This document shows, one piece after another, positions 1 to 8,718 of a stretch of 36,713 bases of DNA. The notes below the pieces were generated by a model. It saw nothing but the letters and a program-made list of their open reading frames with translations, was not told the DNA's origin and ran no database searches. Numbering within the stretch: position 1 is the stretch's first letter; each line of letters starts with the position of its first letter. A program made the translations under genes and the position numbers. Source of the DNA: Gordonia jinhuaensis (GTDB lineage: Bacteria; Actinomycetota; Actinomycetes; Mycobacteriales; Mycobacteriaceae); the NCBI RefSeq assembly GCF_014639795.1, contig NZ_BMGC01000034.1, positions 1 to 36,713 on the forward strand, given 5' to 3'.

Positions 1-119
1 CCGAGAACTCGCGGCGCCGGATACGATTCCACTGCACCCGCGCCCAGCGGGCCAACATCCAGCAATTCCACTGCTGAGCAGTGCCCGGCTAACTTCGAAG
101 AGCCCACAACATCGACGCG

Positions 120-1217
120 ATGGCGAACTGGTGCGCAACCCACGGCGTCTTGCTCGCACCCCACACCAAGACGGCAATGGCACCTGAGCTGATCCGCAGA
201 CAACTGGCCGCAGGGGCGTGGGGTATGACCGCATCCACGGTTCGTCACGCCGAGGTCGCCTTCGCCGCCGGAGCGCGTCGCCTGATTCTCGCGCACCAGA
301 TAGTCGACACCGCACAGCTGGAGGCACTGAGCAGGCTCGCGGACTCCGGCGCGCAGATCGCGGTTTTCGTGGATTCGTCTGCGGGGCTGGATATCCTGGC
401 GCCGTATGCGCGCAGGAGTCCGTCGATCACAGTACTGGCCGAAATGGGGATCGCGGGCGGCAGGACCGGTGTCCGCAGCGCGCAGGCCCTCTACGAGCTG
501 CTGGATCACATCCACTCGAGGGACATCACACTGTCCGGTGTCTCGGCATACGAAGGACTGCTGCCCGCCATCCGCCGGCCGCTGCCCCCTGCCTACGGAG
601 CGATACCGCCCACCACCGAAGCGGTCACGGAGTTTGTCTCGTCACTGGCCGACGCGATCACCGGGGCGATCGACCGGGGTCTCCTCGCGGCCGACGCGAT
701 CATCACTGCCGGCGGCAGCTCGGCCTTCGACATCGTGGCAGACCGACTCAGCGGCGTCGCCGGCGCGGTGATCCTGCGCAGCGGCTGCTATGTCACCCAC
801 GATGACGGCGCCTATGTGTACGTGTCACCTCTCCAGGAGGGGAACTCGCCGAACCTCACACCTGCGGGCACCTTACAACCCGCGCTTCGACTGTGGGCGT
901 CCGTGGTCTCTGCACCCGAGCCCGGCAAGGTCATCGTCAACATCGGGCACCGTGATTTCGGCGACGACATCGGCTCTCCTGAACTCCTCGCGAGAGCGAC
1001 CGGAGGCGAGGTGGTGCCCGCGAGTGGATGGACGGTGGCCCAGACATGGGATCAACACGTGCGGCTCGACTCGTCGGGTCAGGCCACCGGATTACATGTC
1101 GGTGACGTCGTGCTGTTCGGCATATCGCATCCCTGCACGACATTCGACAAGTGGCGCGTCCTTCTCGAGATCGACGACGACCACACCGTGGTCGATGTGA
1201 TCGAGACGAGGTTCTGA
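120..1217 (+). CDS. DSD1-type PLP-dependent amino-acid deaminase/aldolase, N-terminally shortened
   Basis: Resembles the D-serine dehydratase / D-threonine aldolase family (alanine-racemase-type barrel plus zinc-binding C-terminal domain). The PLP-lysine motif PHTKT has its Lys at residue 17. The C-terminal SHPCTTFDKW carries the His and Cys that bind zinc in this family. Family members normally have about 30–40 residues before the PLP lysine. Here family-like residues (LRRAHNIDAMANWC) run upstream of the ATG to about position 93, directly after an in-frame TAA at 90–92, and no Shine-Dalgarno precedes the ATG. The gene therefore looks truncated or frameshifted at its 5' end and may be inactive. 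A lactonase gene follows 3 bp after the stop, suggesting one operon. Substrate unknown; D-amino or beta-hydroxy amino acids are typical of the family. Confidence 0.8.
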   Translation: MANWCATHGVLLAPHTKTAMAPELIRRQLAAGAWGMTASTVRHAEVAFAAGARRLILAHQIVDTAQLEALSRLADSGAQIAVFVDSSAGLDILAPYARRSPSITVLAEMGIAGGRTGVRSAQALYELLDHIHSRDITLSGVSAYEGLLPAIRRPLPPAYGAIPPTTEAVTEFVSSLADAITGAIDRGLLAADAIITAGGSSAFDIVADRLSGVAGAVILRSGCYVTHDDGAYVYVSPLQEGNSPNLTPAGTLQPALRLWASVVSAPEPGKVIVNIGHRDFGDDIGSPELLARATGGEVVPASGWTVAQTWDQHVRLDSSGQATGLHVGDVVLFGISHPCTTFDKWRVLLEIDDDHTVVDVIETRF

Positions 1218-1220
1218 GCG

Positions 1221-2201
1221 ATGGCCACACCACAGGCACGTATTGCTCTGGAGGGCTTCGACACAACAGAATGTCTGCGTTGGCGCGACGATTCGCTCTA
1301 CTTCAGCGACATGGCATTCGGCAAGGTCCATCGCTGGGACGGGCATGCGGGCGACGTGGAGACGGTGGCGGAGCTGCCCGGTCGGGCCGGGGGTATCGGA
1401 TGGCTGCCCGGCGGCGACATGCTCGTGGTGCTCATGGATGACGCCAAGGTCATGCGCGTCACCGCCGACGGCACCGTGACACTGCACTGTGACCTTCGAG
1501 ACCGCGTCATCGGCTCCGCGAATGACATGGTCGTCGACGAATCGGGTTACGCCTACGTGGGCAGCTTCGGATTCGACTATCTCTCCTATGCCCGTGAGCA
1601 TTCGATGACCGACCTCATGAGGCCCCCGGGTCCGCCTACTGCCCCCGTCTATTGCCTGAGCCCCGACGGCGAGGTTGTCGGCAGCAGCGCGCCGTTGGCC
1701 TTCGCCAACGGATTTCACCTCGACGACTCCGGACGACATCTGGTGGTGGCCGAGTCACTGGGCCTGCGCCTGACCGCACTCACCGTCGACGGAAAGGGTG
1801 GATTCGGGGAGCCCGAACTCTGGGCCTCCCTCATGTCGGGGTGGCTGCGACGGGCGGTCACCGACGGCGGACCGCTCGGGACGTTGACGCGGTTTGTCGC
1901 CCGCGCGACCGAACACCCGATGATCGCGAAACACTCCAGCGATCCAGTGAGTCCAGACGGGATCTGCAGTGGCGCTGACGATTCCATCTGGATCGCCAAT
2001 GCGCTGCGTGGCGAGGTGGTTCAGGTCGCGCAGGGAGGGCAGGTGCTCCAGCGCATCCGAACCAGTCAATTGACACTCGACTGTGTCATCGGGGGCGCGA
2101 CCGGATCCACGCTTTATGCAGCGACCGTGGCCGCACTCGATCCCGAAGAGGCACGCAGACTCCGCGCCGGACGCATCGAAGTCATCGAACTCGACAGCTG
2201 A
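1221..2201 (+). CDS. SMP-30/gluconolactonase/LRE family protein
   Basis: A 326-residue predicted six-bladed beta-propeller of the SMP-30/gluconolactonase family, whose members hydrolyse sugar or aromatic lactones with one divalent metal. The expected metal-site segments occur in order: Glu in TTECLRW near residue 14, SANDMVVDESG near 97, ANGFHLDDSG near 160, and SPDGICSGADDSIWIAN near 240. There is no signal peptide, so it is probably cytoplasmic. It starts 3 bp after the deaminase stop and is followed 65 bp later by an epimerase gene, consistent with a small catabolic operon for an oxidised sugar or amino-acid derivative. The natural lactone cannot be named from sequence. Confidence 0.85.
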   Translation: MATPQARIALEGFDTTECLRWRDDSLYFSDMAFGKVHRWDGHAGDVETVAELPGRAGGIGWLPGGDMLVVLMDDAKVMRVTADGTVTLHCDLRDRVIGSANDMVVDESGYAYVGSFGFDYLSYAREHSMTDLMRPPGPPTAPVYCLSPDGEVVGSSAPLAFANGFHLDDSGRHLVVAESLGLRLTALTVDGKGGFGEPELWASLMSGWLRRAVTDGGPLGTLTRFVARATEHPMIAKHSSDPVSPDGICSGADDSIWIANALRGEVVQVAQGGQVLQRIRTSQLTLDCVIGGATGSTLYAATVAALDPEEARRLRAGRIEVIELDS

Positions 2202-2266
2202 AATCCGTTCGCGCACAAAGATGGCCACTCGACTCAGGTAGCAGACGAAATTGGAAGGTGCACAAA

Positions 2267-3253
2267 ATGTCCGACAAGAGCCTGATCATCGGAGCGACCG
2301 GATTCATCGGTTCTGCGGTGATGCGTCAACTACTGGCCGAAGGTGAGCAGGTCCGCGTCCTCGCCAGAGAATCGAGCACCACTCAGAATCTCGATGAATT
2401 CGACGTCGAGGTCGTTCACGGCGATATGCGTGACCGCGAATCCGTAGTACGCGCGCTCCGCGGATGTACCACGATGTACTGCACCGCAGCATATTTCAGT
2501 CACTACAACCCAGACCCGCAGGTCGCCTACGACGTCAATGTCAACGGCACGCGCGCGACGATGCAGGCGGCTGAGGCCGCGGGCGTCGAGCGGGTGGTGT
2601 ACACGAGTACGAACTGCACACTCGGTGCACACGGTGAGACACCCGTCGACGAGTCCGCGATGTTCAATCACTGGCGGACCGGTGACCACTACACACAGTC
2701 CAAATTTCTCGGCGAGGTGGAGGCCCTGCGTTTCGCCGCCCGCGGATTGCCGCTCGTGATCGTCAGTCCCACCTACGTGATCGGCACCAACGACGTCCGC
2801 CCCACGAATTCCGGCCAACTACTGCTGGATGTCGCGAAGGGGACAATGGCGGTGACCATGAAAGGCTACTTGAACGTCATCGACGTCGAAGACGTTGCAC
2901 GCGGACACATCCTCGCAGCACGCAAAGGCCGAATCGGCGAAAACTACCTGCTGGGCAACGTGAACATCTCGATCACCGAGTTCCAGAACATGATCGCTGA
3001 CATCGCCGGGGTATCGCGACCGAGGATCAGCATCCCCTATCCGCTCGCAGTCGCGGTGGGACACGTCTCAGAAGCCATTGCCCGCGTCACCAATACGAAA
3101 CCGTTCGAGACGGCGTCGGCTGTGAAGATCGGCCACATGGGTGAGTCCTACGACTGTTCGAAGGCGGTGACCGAACTCGGTCTGCCTCAGACGCCGATCG
3201 AGGACAGCATTCGCCGAGCGCTCGAGTGGTGGCGCGCACACGGCTATCTCTAG
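2267..3253 (+). CDS. NAD-dependent epimerase/dehydratase (extended SDR, dihydroflavonol-reductase type)
   Basis: Extended short-chain dehydrogenase. The Rossmann motif GATGFIGSAV lies within the first 20 residues and the catalytic Tyr-x-x-x-Lys is in HYTQSKFLGE near residue 145. It resembles HpnA/dihydroflavonol-4-reductase-like proteins, which reduce or epimerise NAD(P)-bound keto or sugar substrates. I chose ATG 2267 because GGAAGG lies 8 bases upstream; a GTG at 2258 is in frame but lies inside that ribosome-binding site. The gene follows the deaminase and lactonase genes in the same direction and converges on a permease gene. The substrate is unknown; a shared degradative pathway with the two upstream genes is inference. 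Confidence 0.85.
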   Translation: MSDKSLIIGATGFIGSAVMRQLLAEGEQVRVLARESSTTQNLDEFDVEVVHGDMRDRESVVRALRGCTTMYCTAAYFSHYNPDPQVAYDVNVNGTRATMQAAEAAGVERVVYTSTNCTLGAHGETPVDESAMFNHWRTGDHYTQSKFLGEVEALRFAARGLPLVIVSPTYVIGTNDVRPTNSGQLLLDVAKGTMAVTMKGYLNVIDVEDVARGHILAARKGRIGENYLLGNVNISITEFQNMIADIAGVSRPRISIPYPLAVAVGHVSEAIARVTNTKPFETASAVKIGHMGESYDCSKAVTELGLPQTPIEDSIRRALEWWRAHGYL

Positions 3254-3260
3254 GCCGCGC

Positions 3261-3302
3261 GTCACGTCCCCTCCGTCACGTCCCTTCCGTCACGTCCCCT
3301 CC
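3261..3302. repeat. Three tandem copies of a 14-bp unit
   Basis: GTCACGTCCC(C/T)TCC is repeated at 3261–3274, 3275–3288 and 3289–3302, with a decayed partial copy after it. The array spans the intergenic gap between two convergent genes and contains the stop codon of the minus-strand permease, so copy-number change would alter that protein's extreme C-terminus. Confidence 0.85.
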
Positions 3303-4162
3303 GACACGCCTTCCGAGGCGCGCACCGCCGACGACATCGCGATGGTGACCGCACCCGCCACCGCCGCGACGAAGGCAATCACGGTGACCGCACCCCACCC
3401 CGGGCGAGTGGTGTCACCAAGCAGGGCGATGCCCAGCGCACCGGGAACCACCGTCTCGCCGACCACGATCGCCGCCGAGGCGGCGCTGACCGCACCGGTC
3501 TGCAGCGCGACGGTGAACAGATAGAAGCCGCCGATCCCGCAGATCACCACCGCATAGGCGGCGGGGTCGGTCAGCAGTGCGACGAGATCGAATGGCTCGA
3601 TGCCGCGCAGAATCCGGATGGCCACCGCCATCAGCCCGAACAGGATGCCGCCGGACAGACCGGCGACCACAGCGACACCGGTGGGCAGCATGTGGATCAG
3701 CGCCATCGCGAGGAGCAGCAGCACGATCCCGCCGACCAGCAGCGCCCAGTGCAACCAGTCGTGGTCGCGATGCCCCTCATGGCCGGCGCCCAGCCCCATC
3801 ACCACCAGCGCGACCACCACCACGACAACCGCAGTCCATTCGCGGCGATTGAGGCGGGCGTCGAGCACGAATGTGGCCAACACCGCGGTCACCACCAGAT
3901 TGGCGCTGACGATCGTCTGCGCCAAGAACAACGGCGTCAGACGGTCGGCCACCAGATTTCCCGCGAATCCGAGCACGTCGAGGGAGATGCCGACGAGAAA
4001 TGACGCCGTGAGCATCGCCGCGATCGTCGACCGCAGCGTGGGCGCCGCACTCGCCCCCGCCGATTCCTCGGTGACCTCGTGGGCGCCGCGCGCCTGCAGT
4101 ACCGACGCCGTGCCATAGGCGAGCGCCGCGATGATCGCCGCGACGACGCCGACCGCCATCAT
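3290..4162 (-). CDS. DMT/EamA-type multispanning membrane transporter
   Basis: A 290-residue hydrophobic protein with about nine to ten predicted membrane segments, beginning with [23 protein letters not shown], the usual opening of drug/metabolite-transporter-like DMT proteins. A polar, His-rich loop ([16 protein letters not shown]) lies mid-protein, where this family commonly separates its two five-helix halves. The ATG at 4162 overlaps the serS stop by 4 bp (ATGA), so translation is probably coupled to serS. The last codons lie inside a 14-bp tandem repeat. The substrate cannot be predicted. Confidence 0.75.
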   Translation of the reverse strand: MMAVGVVAAIIAALAYGTASVLQARGAHEVTEESAGASAAPTLRSTIAAMLTASFLVGISLDVLGFAGNLVADRLTPLFLAQTIVSANLVVTAVLATFVLDARLNRREWTAVVVVVVALVVMGLGAGHEGHRDHDWLHWALLVGGIVLLLLAMALIHMLPTGVAVVAGLSGGILFGLMAVAIRILRGIEPFDLVALLTDPAAYAVVICGIGGFYLFTVALQTGAVSAASAAIVVGETVVPGALGIALLGDTTRPGWGAVTVIAFVAAVAGAVTIAMSSAVRASEGVSEGT

Positions 4163-5418
4163 CTGGGGGTCAGCACATCCACGCCGACGAACGGCACCAG
4201 CGCCTCGGGCACCTTCACGCTGCCGTCGGGTTGCTGGTGGTTCTCCAGGATCGCGACCAGCCAGCGCGTGGTGCCCAACGTCCCGTTCAGCGTCGCGGCC
4301 ACCTGCGGCTTGCCGTTCTCGTCGCGGTAGCGGATCGACAGGCGCCGCGCCTGATAGGTGGTGCAGTTCGAGGTGGAGGTGAGCTCACGGTAGGTGTTCT
4401 GGGTGGGCACCCAGGCCTCGCAGTCGAATTTGCGGGCCGCCGACGAACCGAGGTCCCCGCCGGCGATGTCGATCACCCGGTACGGGACGTCGATCGCGGC
4501 GAGCATCTGCTTCTCGATGCCCAGCAGCCGCTGGTGCTGCGCCTGCGCGTCTTCGGGTTTGCAGTAGATGAAGCCCTCGACCTTGTCGAACTGGTGCACG
4601 CGCAGGATGCCGCGGGTGTCCTTGCCGTAGCTGCCCGCCTCGCGACGGAAGCAGCTCGACCAGCCGGCGTAGCTCTTCGGGCCGTCGGACAGGTCGATGA
4701 TCTCGTTCATGTGGTAGCCGGCCAACGGCACCTCGGATGTACCGACCAGGTACAGGTCGTCGTCCTTGTCGAGGTGGTAGACCTCGTCGGCGTGGGCGCC
4801 GAGGAAGCCGGTACCGCCCATCACCTCCGGCCGAACCAGCACCGGCGGGATCATCATCGTGAAGCCGTTGGCCATGGCCTTCTGCGCTGCCAGTTGCAAC
4901 AGGCCGAGCTGGAGCATCGCGCCATAGCCGGTGAGGAAGTAGAACCGCGAGCCCGACACCTTCGCGCCGCGCTCCATGTCGATCAGGCCCAGCGATTCGC
5001 CGAGTTCGAGGTGATCTTTGGCGTTCGGGATCTCACGGGGCTCACCCACGGTCTCGAGCACCACGAAGTCGTCCTCGCCGCCGGCAGGCGCGTCGGGTTC
5101 GACGATGTTGTCGATGGCCAGGTGTGCTGCGCGCATCTGCTCGTCAGCGGCGGACTCGAGCGCACCGGCCTCTTTGACCCGGTCGGCGAGCACGCGACCC
5201 TGCGCCAGCAGCGTCTCACGCTCCTCCGGCGATGCCTTGCCGACCTTCTTGCCCAACGCCTTCTGTTCGGAGCGCAGCGAATCGGCCTCGGCGATGGCAG
5301 CGCGCCGCGCGGAGTCCGCGGCCAGCAGCTCGTCGACAAGGGCGGGGTCGGCGCCACGGGTGCGCTGCGACCGGCGGACGAGCTCAGGATCCTCGCGAAC
5401 AATCTTCAGGTCGATCAC
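4159..5418 (-). CDS. serS: Seryl-tRNA synthetase
   Basis: Class II aminoacyl-tRNA synthetase that charges tRNA-Ser (and tRNA-Sec where present). The N-terminal coiled-coil arm, rich in Ala, Glu and Arg, covers about residues 25–105. Motif 2 is present as [21 protein letters not shown], and motif 3 as [18 protein letters not shown] near the C-terminus. With GTG 5418 as start the protein begins [15 protein letters not shown], the standard family start, and is 419 residues long, the usual size. The longer frame upstream lacks family similarity. It lies 11 bp after an ankyrin gene and overlaps the next permease by 4 bp. In M. tuberculosis the orthologue is Rv3834c next to Rv3835, as here. Confidence 0.97.
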   Translation of the reverse strand: MIDLKIVREDPELVRRSQRTRGADPALVDELLAADSARRAAIAEADSLRSEQKALGKKVGKASPEERETLLAQGRVLADRVKEAGALESAADEQMRAAHLAIDNIVEPDAPAGGEDDFVVLETVGEPREIPNAKDHLELGESLGLIDMERGAKVSGSRFYFLTGYGAMLQLGLLQLAAQKAMANGFTMMIPPVLVRPEVMGGTGFLGAHADEVYHLDKDDDLYLVGTSEVPLAGYHMNEIIDLSDGPKSYAGWSSCFRREAGSYGKDTRGILRVHQFDKVEGFIYCKPEDAQAQHQRLLGIEKQMLAAIDVPYRVIDIAGGDLGSSAARKFDCEAWVPTQNTYRELTSTSNCTTYQARRLSIRYRDENGKPQVAATLNGTLGTTRWLVAILENHQQPDGSVKVPEALVPFVGVDVLTPR

Positions 5419-5429
5419 GAGACAAAACC

Positions 5430-5867
5430 CTACCCAGAACCGGGGTGCGGCGGTCGCCACAGGTCGCTGTAGTCGGCGCGCCCGAACATCACCGCGGCAT
5501 CGCGGGCGGTCGGCGAGCCGGCATCGGGGTCGGCACCCGCGGCGACCAGCGCGGCGACCACCTCGTCATTCGACTTGAACACCGCGCCGGCCAGCGGCGA
5601 CTGTCCGCGGTCATTGGGCAGGTTCGGGTCGGCACCCCGGCTCAGCAGCGCCGAGACCGTGTCGGCATGTCCGTGATAGGCCGCCAGCATCAGCAGGGTG
5701 TCGCCGGTCTGATTGCGCAGATTCACCGGGACACCCGCATCGAGATAGGCATCCAGCGCGGCCGTGTCACCGTTGCGGGCCATGTCGAACAGCCGCCCGG
5801 CCAGTTCGGCGAGTTGATCGTCGAGGTCCGACGATTCCGGCGGATCGGAGCGCGGCATGTCACTCAT
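5430..5867 (-). CDS. Small ankyrin-repeat protein
   Basis: A 145-residue soluble protein with two to three ankyrin repeats. Recognisable repeat cores are [40 protein letters not shown] and the joining motif GADPNLPND / GADPDAGS. Such proteins act as protein-binding scaffolds; no catalytic domain is visible. ATG 5867 is chosen because the protein then starts directly ahead of the repeats; the longer open frame reads into the divergent promoter region. The gene is first in an apparent operon with serS (11 bp gap). Its partner is unknown. Confidence 0.8.
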   Translation of the reverse strand: MSDMPRSDPPESSDLDDQLAELAGRLFDMARNGDTAALDAYLDAGVPVNLRNQTGDTLLMLAAYHGHADTVSALLSRGADPNLPNDRGQSPLAGAVFKSNDEVVAALVAAGADPDAGSPTARDAAVMFGRADYSDLWRPPHPGSG

Positions 5868-5929
5868 GACACGCACTCTACGAGCGTCCTCGACCGGCCA
5901 CGCGCACACAACAGGCATCATGGACGGCG

Positions 5930-7159
5930 ATGTCCGACCCGCACAGCCGCGATCCGCACGCCGAACCCGACGCTCACGACGCCGGGGATTCGGCTGACGC
6001 TCAGGCATACAGCGCGTACCCCGACGGTTACGACGATGCCGAGGATTTCGACGACGCCGACGACTACGGTCCCGAACCGGCCGACCGGCAGTCGTGGAAA
6101 TCGCATCTGGCCGCTTCACCCGTGCGACTGGTTCTCGCGGCGATCGTGGTGGGTGCTGTGGTCGCGGGCTGCATCGTGGCGGCGCTGGGTGGTTTCGGCG
6201 ACAAGGGCGACGTGGCCACCAGCAGCATCGGCGAATCGCAGCGCGGGCCCGACAAGAACGCGTTCAATCAGTCGGTCCCCGGCGACTGCCTGACCTGGCC
6301 CGCCGACAACCCGGGCAAGCCGTCGAAGGTCGACTGCGCGCAGCAGCACTATTTCGAGGTCGCCGGCGTGACCGACACCAGCGCCTACCCGGGTACCGAG
6401 TTCTCCTCGAACGCACCCTGGCCAGGCACGGACTGGTTCTCCACCTTCCGCGACGAGCACTGCCCCACCGCCGTGTCTGCCTACCTGGGCGGCAAACTCG
6501 ACCCGCAGGGACGCTTCTCGGTGGGGCTGATGTACCCCTCGGCCGAGCAGTGGTCAGACGGTGAGCGCGCGCTGCGGTGCGGACTGCAGCTCTCGGACTC
6601 CCAGGGACGTCTGCAGCCGTTCCTGGGCAAGGTCGGCTCCCAGGATCAGTCCCTGCAGTGGCCCGCGGGCACGTGTATCGGCATCAACGCGCAACGTCAG
6701 CCCACCGACGCGGTGGCGTGCAGTGAGCCGCATGCTTTCCAGGTGACCGCGGTGGTCGACCTGTCGGGCACCTTCGGTGCCGCGAACTCCGGTGCCCCCG
6801 CCCCATCGGTCGACAAGCAGAACGCACAGCTGACCAAGATCTGCCCCGACCTCACCGACACCTTCTTCGGCGGCGACGCGAAGTTCGCCAAGACGACGCT
6901 CAACGTGCAGTGGTCGACCATCGCCGAACCGAGCTGGGCCGCGGGCAGCCGCAAGGTGGTCTGCTACGTGGGACTGCCCGATGCCGGCGGCTTCGCGACG
7001 CTGGTCGGCGATGCGCGCCAGACCCTGCTCATCAACGGGAAGATCCCCAACCCGCCACCCGCGCAGCCACCGGGGCGCATCCTGCCGACGGCGGTCCCGC
7101 TGCCGGGCGGTGTGGAGCCCAATCCCACCGAGATGCCCGCTCCCAACCCGGTGGGCTGA
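5930..7159 (+). CDS. Septum_form-domain membrane protein (Rv3835-like)
   Basis: A 409-residue protein. Residues 1–60 are acidic and low-complexity (Asp, Glu, Tyr, Ala). One transmembrane segment lies at about 65–85 (VRLVLAAIVVGAVVAGCIVAAL), followed by a large extracellular part and a Pro-rich tail. The extracytoplasmic region carries paired Cys motifs (GDCLTWP, VDCAQQHYFEVAGV, later TCIGINAQ and ACSEPHAFQV) typical of the Septum formation domain (PF13845), here apparently in two copies. By position and composition it corresponds to M. tuberculosis Rv3835, divergent from serS. A role in envelope or division is only suggested by the domain name. It precedes a zincin gene by 2 bp. Confidence 0.8.
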   Translation: MSDPHSRDPHAEPDAHDAGDSADAQAYSAYPDGYDDAEDFDDADDYGPEPADRQSWKSHLAASPVRLVLAAIVVGAVVAGCIVAALGGFGDKGDVATSSIGESQRGPDKNAFNQSVPGDCLTWPADNPGKPSKVDCAQQHYFEVAGVTDTSAYPGTEFSSNAPWPGTDWFSTFRDEHCPTAVSAYLGGKLDPQGRFSVGLMYPSAEQWSDGERALRCGLQLSDSQGRLQPFLGKVGSQDQSLQWPAGTCIGINAQRQPTDAVACSEPHAFQVTAVVDLSGTFGAANSGAPAPSVDKQNAQLTKICPDLTDTFFGGDAKFAKTTLNVQWSTIAEPSWAAGSRKVVCYVGLPDAGGFATLVGDARQTLLINGKIPNPPPAQPPGRILPTAVPLPGGVEPNPTEMPAPNPVG

Positions 7160-7161
7160 CG

Positions 7162-7512
7162 ATGGCCGTGTCGATGAGTGACGACGAGTTCGAGAACCTC
7201 GTCGGCGATGCGCTGGACTCGATACCCGAGGAGCTCGCCGAGGCGATGTCGAACGTGGTGATCCTGATCGAGCCACGCCACCCCGAGGACCCGCATCTGC
7301 TCGGGCTCTATCACGGAGTGGCGCTCACGCATCGCGACACCACCTACGCCGGCTACCTGCCCGACACCATCACGATCTACCGCGAACCGATCCTCGCGAT
7401 GTGTCAGACACATGCGCAGGTGGTGCATGAGGTCGCCGTGACAGTGGTGCACGAGATCGGCCACCACTTCGGCATCGACGACGCGTGGCTGCACGCGCAC
7501 GGCTGGGGCTGA
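7162..7512 (+). CDS. Metallopeptidase (zincin) family protein, Rv3836-like
   Basis: A 116-residue protein of the small zincin-like metallopeptidase family (PF06262/DUF1025). The zinc-binding motif HEIGHHFGIDD is near residue 95, with two His and a downstream Asp as expected. There is no signal peptide. It starts 2 bp after the septum-formation gene; an alternative in-frame ATG is at 7174. The arrangement Rv3835–Rv3836 is conserved in mycobacteria. The peptidase substrate is not known, and activity for this compact family is inferred from the motif. Confidence 0.85.
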   Translation: MAVSMSDDEFENLVGDALDSIPEELAEAMSNVVILIEPRHPEDPHLLGLYHGVALTHRDTTYAGYLPDTITIYREPILAMCQTHAQVVHEVAVTVVHEIGHHFGIDDAWLHAHGWG

Positions 7513-7570
7513 AGCACACGGGCCGGGGCATACGGGGTTGTACGGGGCGCTGAGCAACCGCGCAACGGAC

Positions 7571-8584
7571 TCAGTCCCGCACCACCAGCCCCGTCTCGAA
7601 GACCACCGACTCCCCGGGTGTGCCGGTTCTGATCTGGTCGAGTAGCAGCCTGGTCGCGGTGACAGCCAGTTCTTCGCGCCGGGTGTCGACACCGGTCAAC
7701 GGTGGCGTATGCGTCCGGGCGACCTGCCCCTCGGAGGTCACCAGGTGAACACGGCGCCCACTGCCTGCTCTGTCGGCCGCGGCCAGATATCGCCATGCGC
7801 CGGCGGCGACGGTGTCCAGCGGCGCGTAGATGGCGTCGACCTCGGGATACTCATCGCACAACTCAGCACATGCCACCTCGCCGGCCTGCGCGAAGCCCTC
7901 GCCGAGCCGAGCGACCGCGATACGCGGGGGCACGCCCTGGTGTGCACACCAGTCCCGATAGGCGCGTTCGGTGCCGCGGGCGGTCTGGCGTTCGCTGGAA
8001 TCGATGATCAGGCCCAGGTGATGAGCACCGCGCTCGGCGACGTGAGCGGCCACCAGATCGACCGCGCTGCGCCAATCGATGGAGACAGTGGTGACGTCGG
8101 TCTGCTCCGGATCGCCGGAGATCACCACCACGGGCAGCCCGCGTCCCCGCAGCGTGGAGAGCTGGTCGTCGTCGGGATCGGGGTCGATCACCAGGACACC
8201 GTCGACGGCGAATTCCTGCACCCACCCGTGCGGTCCGCGCGGAGGCACCAGGGTCAACGCATAGCCGGCGGCCAGGCTCTCCTGCGCGGCGGCCACTGCC
8301 GTGCGCAGATACCAGCTCATACCGCTCTGCGGAGTCGTCTCCTCGCTGCGCAGCAGCGAGGCCACCAGGCCGATGGTGTTCGTGGCACCGGTCCGCAGGG
8401 CGCGCGCCCGCGGGTTGGGCACGTATCCGAGTCGGGAGGCTGCTTCCCGAATGCGCACGCGAGTCTTCTCGTCCATCCGGCCCTTGCCGTTGAGCGCCTG
8501 CGAAACGGTGCCCACCGACACCCCGGAGGCCGCCGCGACGTCGCGGATCGTCGGTCTACCCGCCACGCTGTTGCCGCCGCTCAT
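7571..8584 (-). CDS. LacI-family transcriptional regulator
   Basis: A 337-residue repressor-type regulator. The N-terminal helix-turn-helix and hinge are clear: PTIRDVAAASGVSVGTVSQALN followed by VRIREAASRLGYVPNPRARAL. The rest is a periplasmic-binding-protein-like effector domain. ATG 8584 is preferred because GGGGGAGG lies 5 bases upstream; the GTG at 8590 lies inside the ribosome-binding site. It is transcribed away from an amidohydrolase–FAD oxidase pair, and a half-symmetric candidate operator sits between them, so it probably controls both itself and that pair. The effector is unknown; it could be the amidohydrolase substrate or product. Confidence 0.9.
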   Translation of the reverse strand: MSGGNSVAGRPTIRDVAAASGVSVGTVSQALNGKGRMDEKTRVRIREAASRLGYVPNPRARALRTGATNTIGLVASLLRSEETTPQSGMSWYLRTAVAAAQESLAAGYALTLVPPRGPHGWVQEFAVDGVLVIDPDPDDDQLSTLRGRGLPVVVISGDPEQTDVTTVSIDWRSAVDLVAAHVAERGAHHLGLIIDSSERQTARGTERAYRDWCAHQGVPPRIAVARLGEGFAQAGEVACAELCDEYPEVDAIYAPLDTVAAGAWRYLAAADRAGSGRRVHLVTSEGQVARTHTPPLTGVDTRREELAVTATRLLLDQIRTGTPGESVVFETGLVVRD

Positions 8585-8595
8585 CGTCACCTCCC

Positions 8596-8630
8596 CCTCC
8601 CTGCACGTGACCGCCTCCCTGCACGTGACC
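8596..8630. repeat. 17-bp direct duplication in the lacI-type leader
   Basis: CCTCCCTGCACGTGACC occurs at 8596–8612 and again at 8614–8630. Each copy contains the palindrome CACGTG and, read on the minus strand, a GGGAGG Shine-Dalgarno-like core. It lies just ahead of the regulator's start and may duplicate either a protein-binding site or the ribosome-binding region. Confidence 0.8.
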
Positions 8631-8661
8631 CCCGGTGAATCCTGCCCCGGTGGAGCGATTT

Positions 8662-8677
8662 TCGTAAGCGTAAACGA
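8662..8677. promoter_or_regulatory. Candidate LacI-type operator
   Basis: TCGTAAGCGTAAACGA has matching outer half-sites (TCGT / ACGA) around a central CG, the layout of LacI/GalR operators, although the inner positions are imperfect. It lies between the divergent regulator and amidohydrolase genes. The assignment rests on position and partial symmetry only. Confidence 0.4.
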
Positions 8678-8718
8678 CGGTGATGTGGCCGAAACATCTG
8701 TGGCGCATCATTGTGCTC

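Noticed and set aside
4231-5472. 413-codon plus-strand open frame
   Set aside because: Antisense shadow of serS; composition is that of a reversed high-GC gene.
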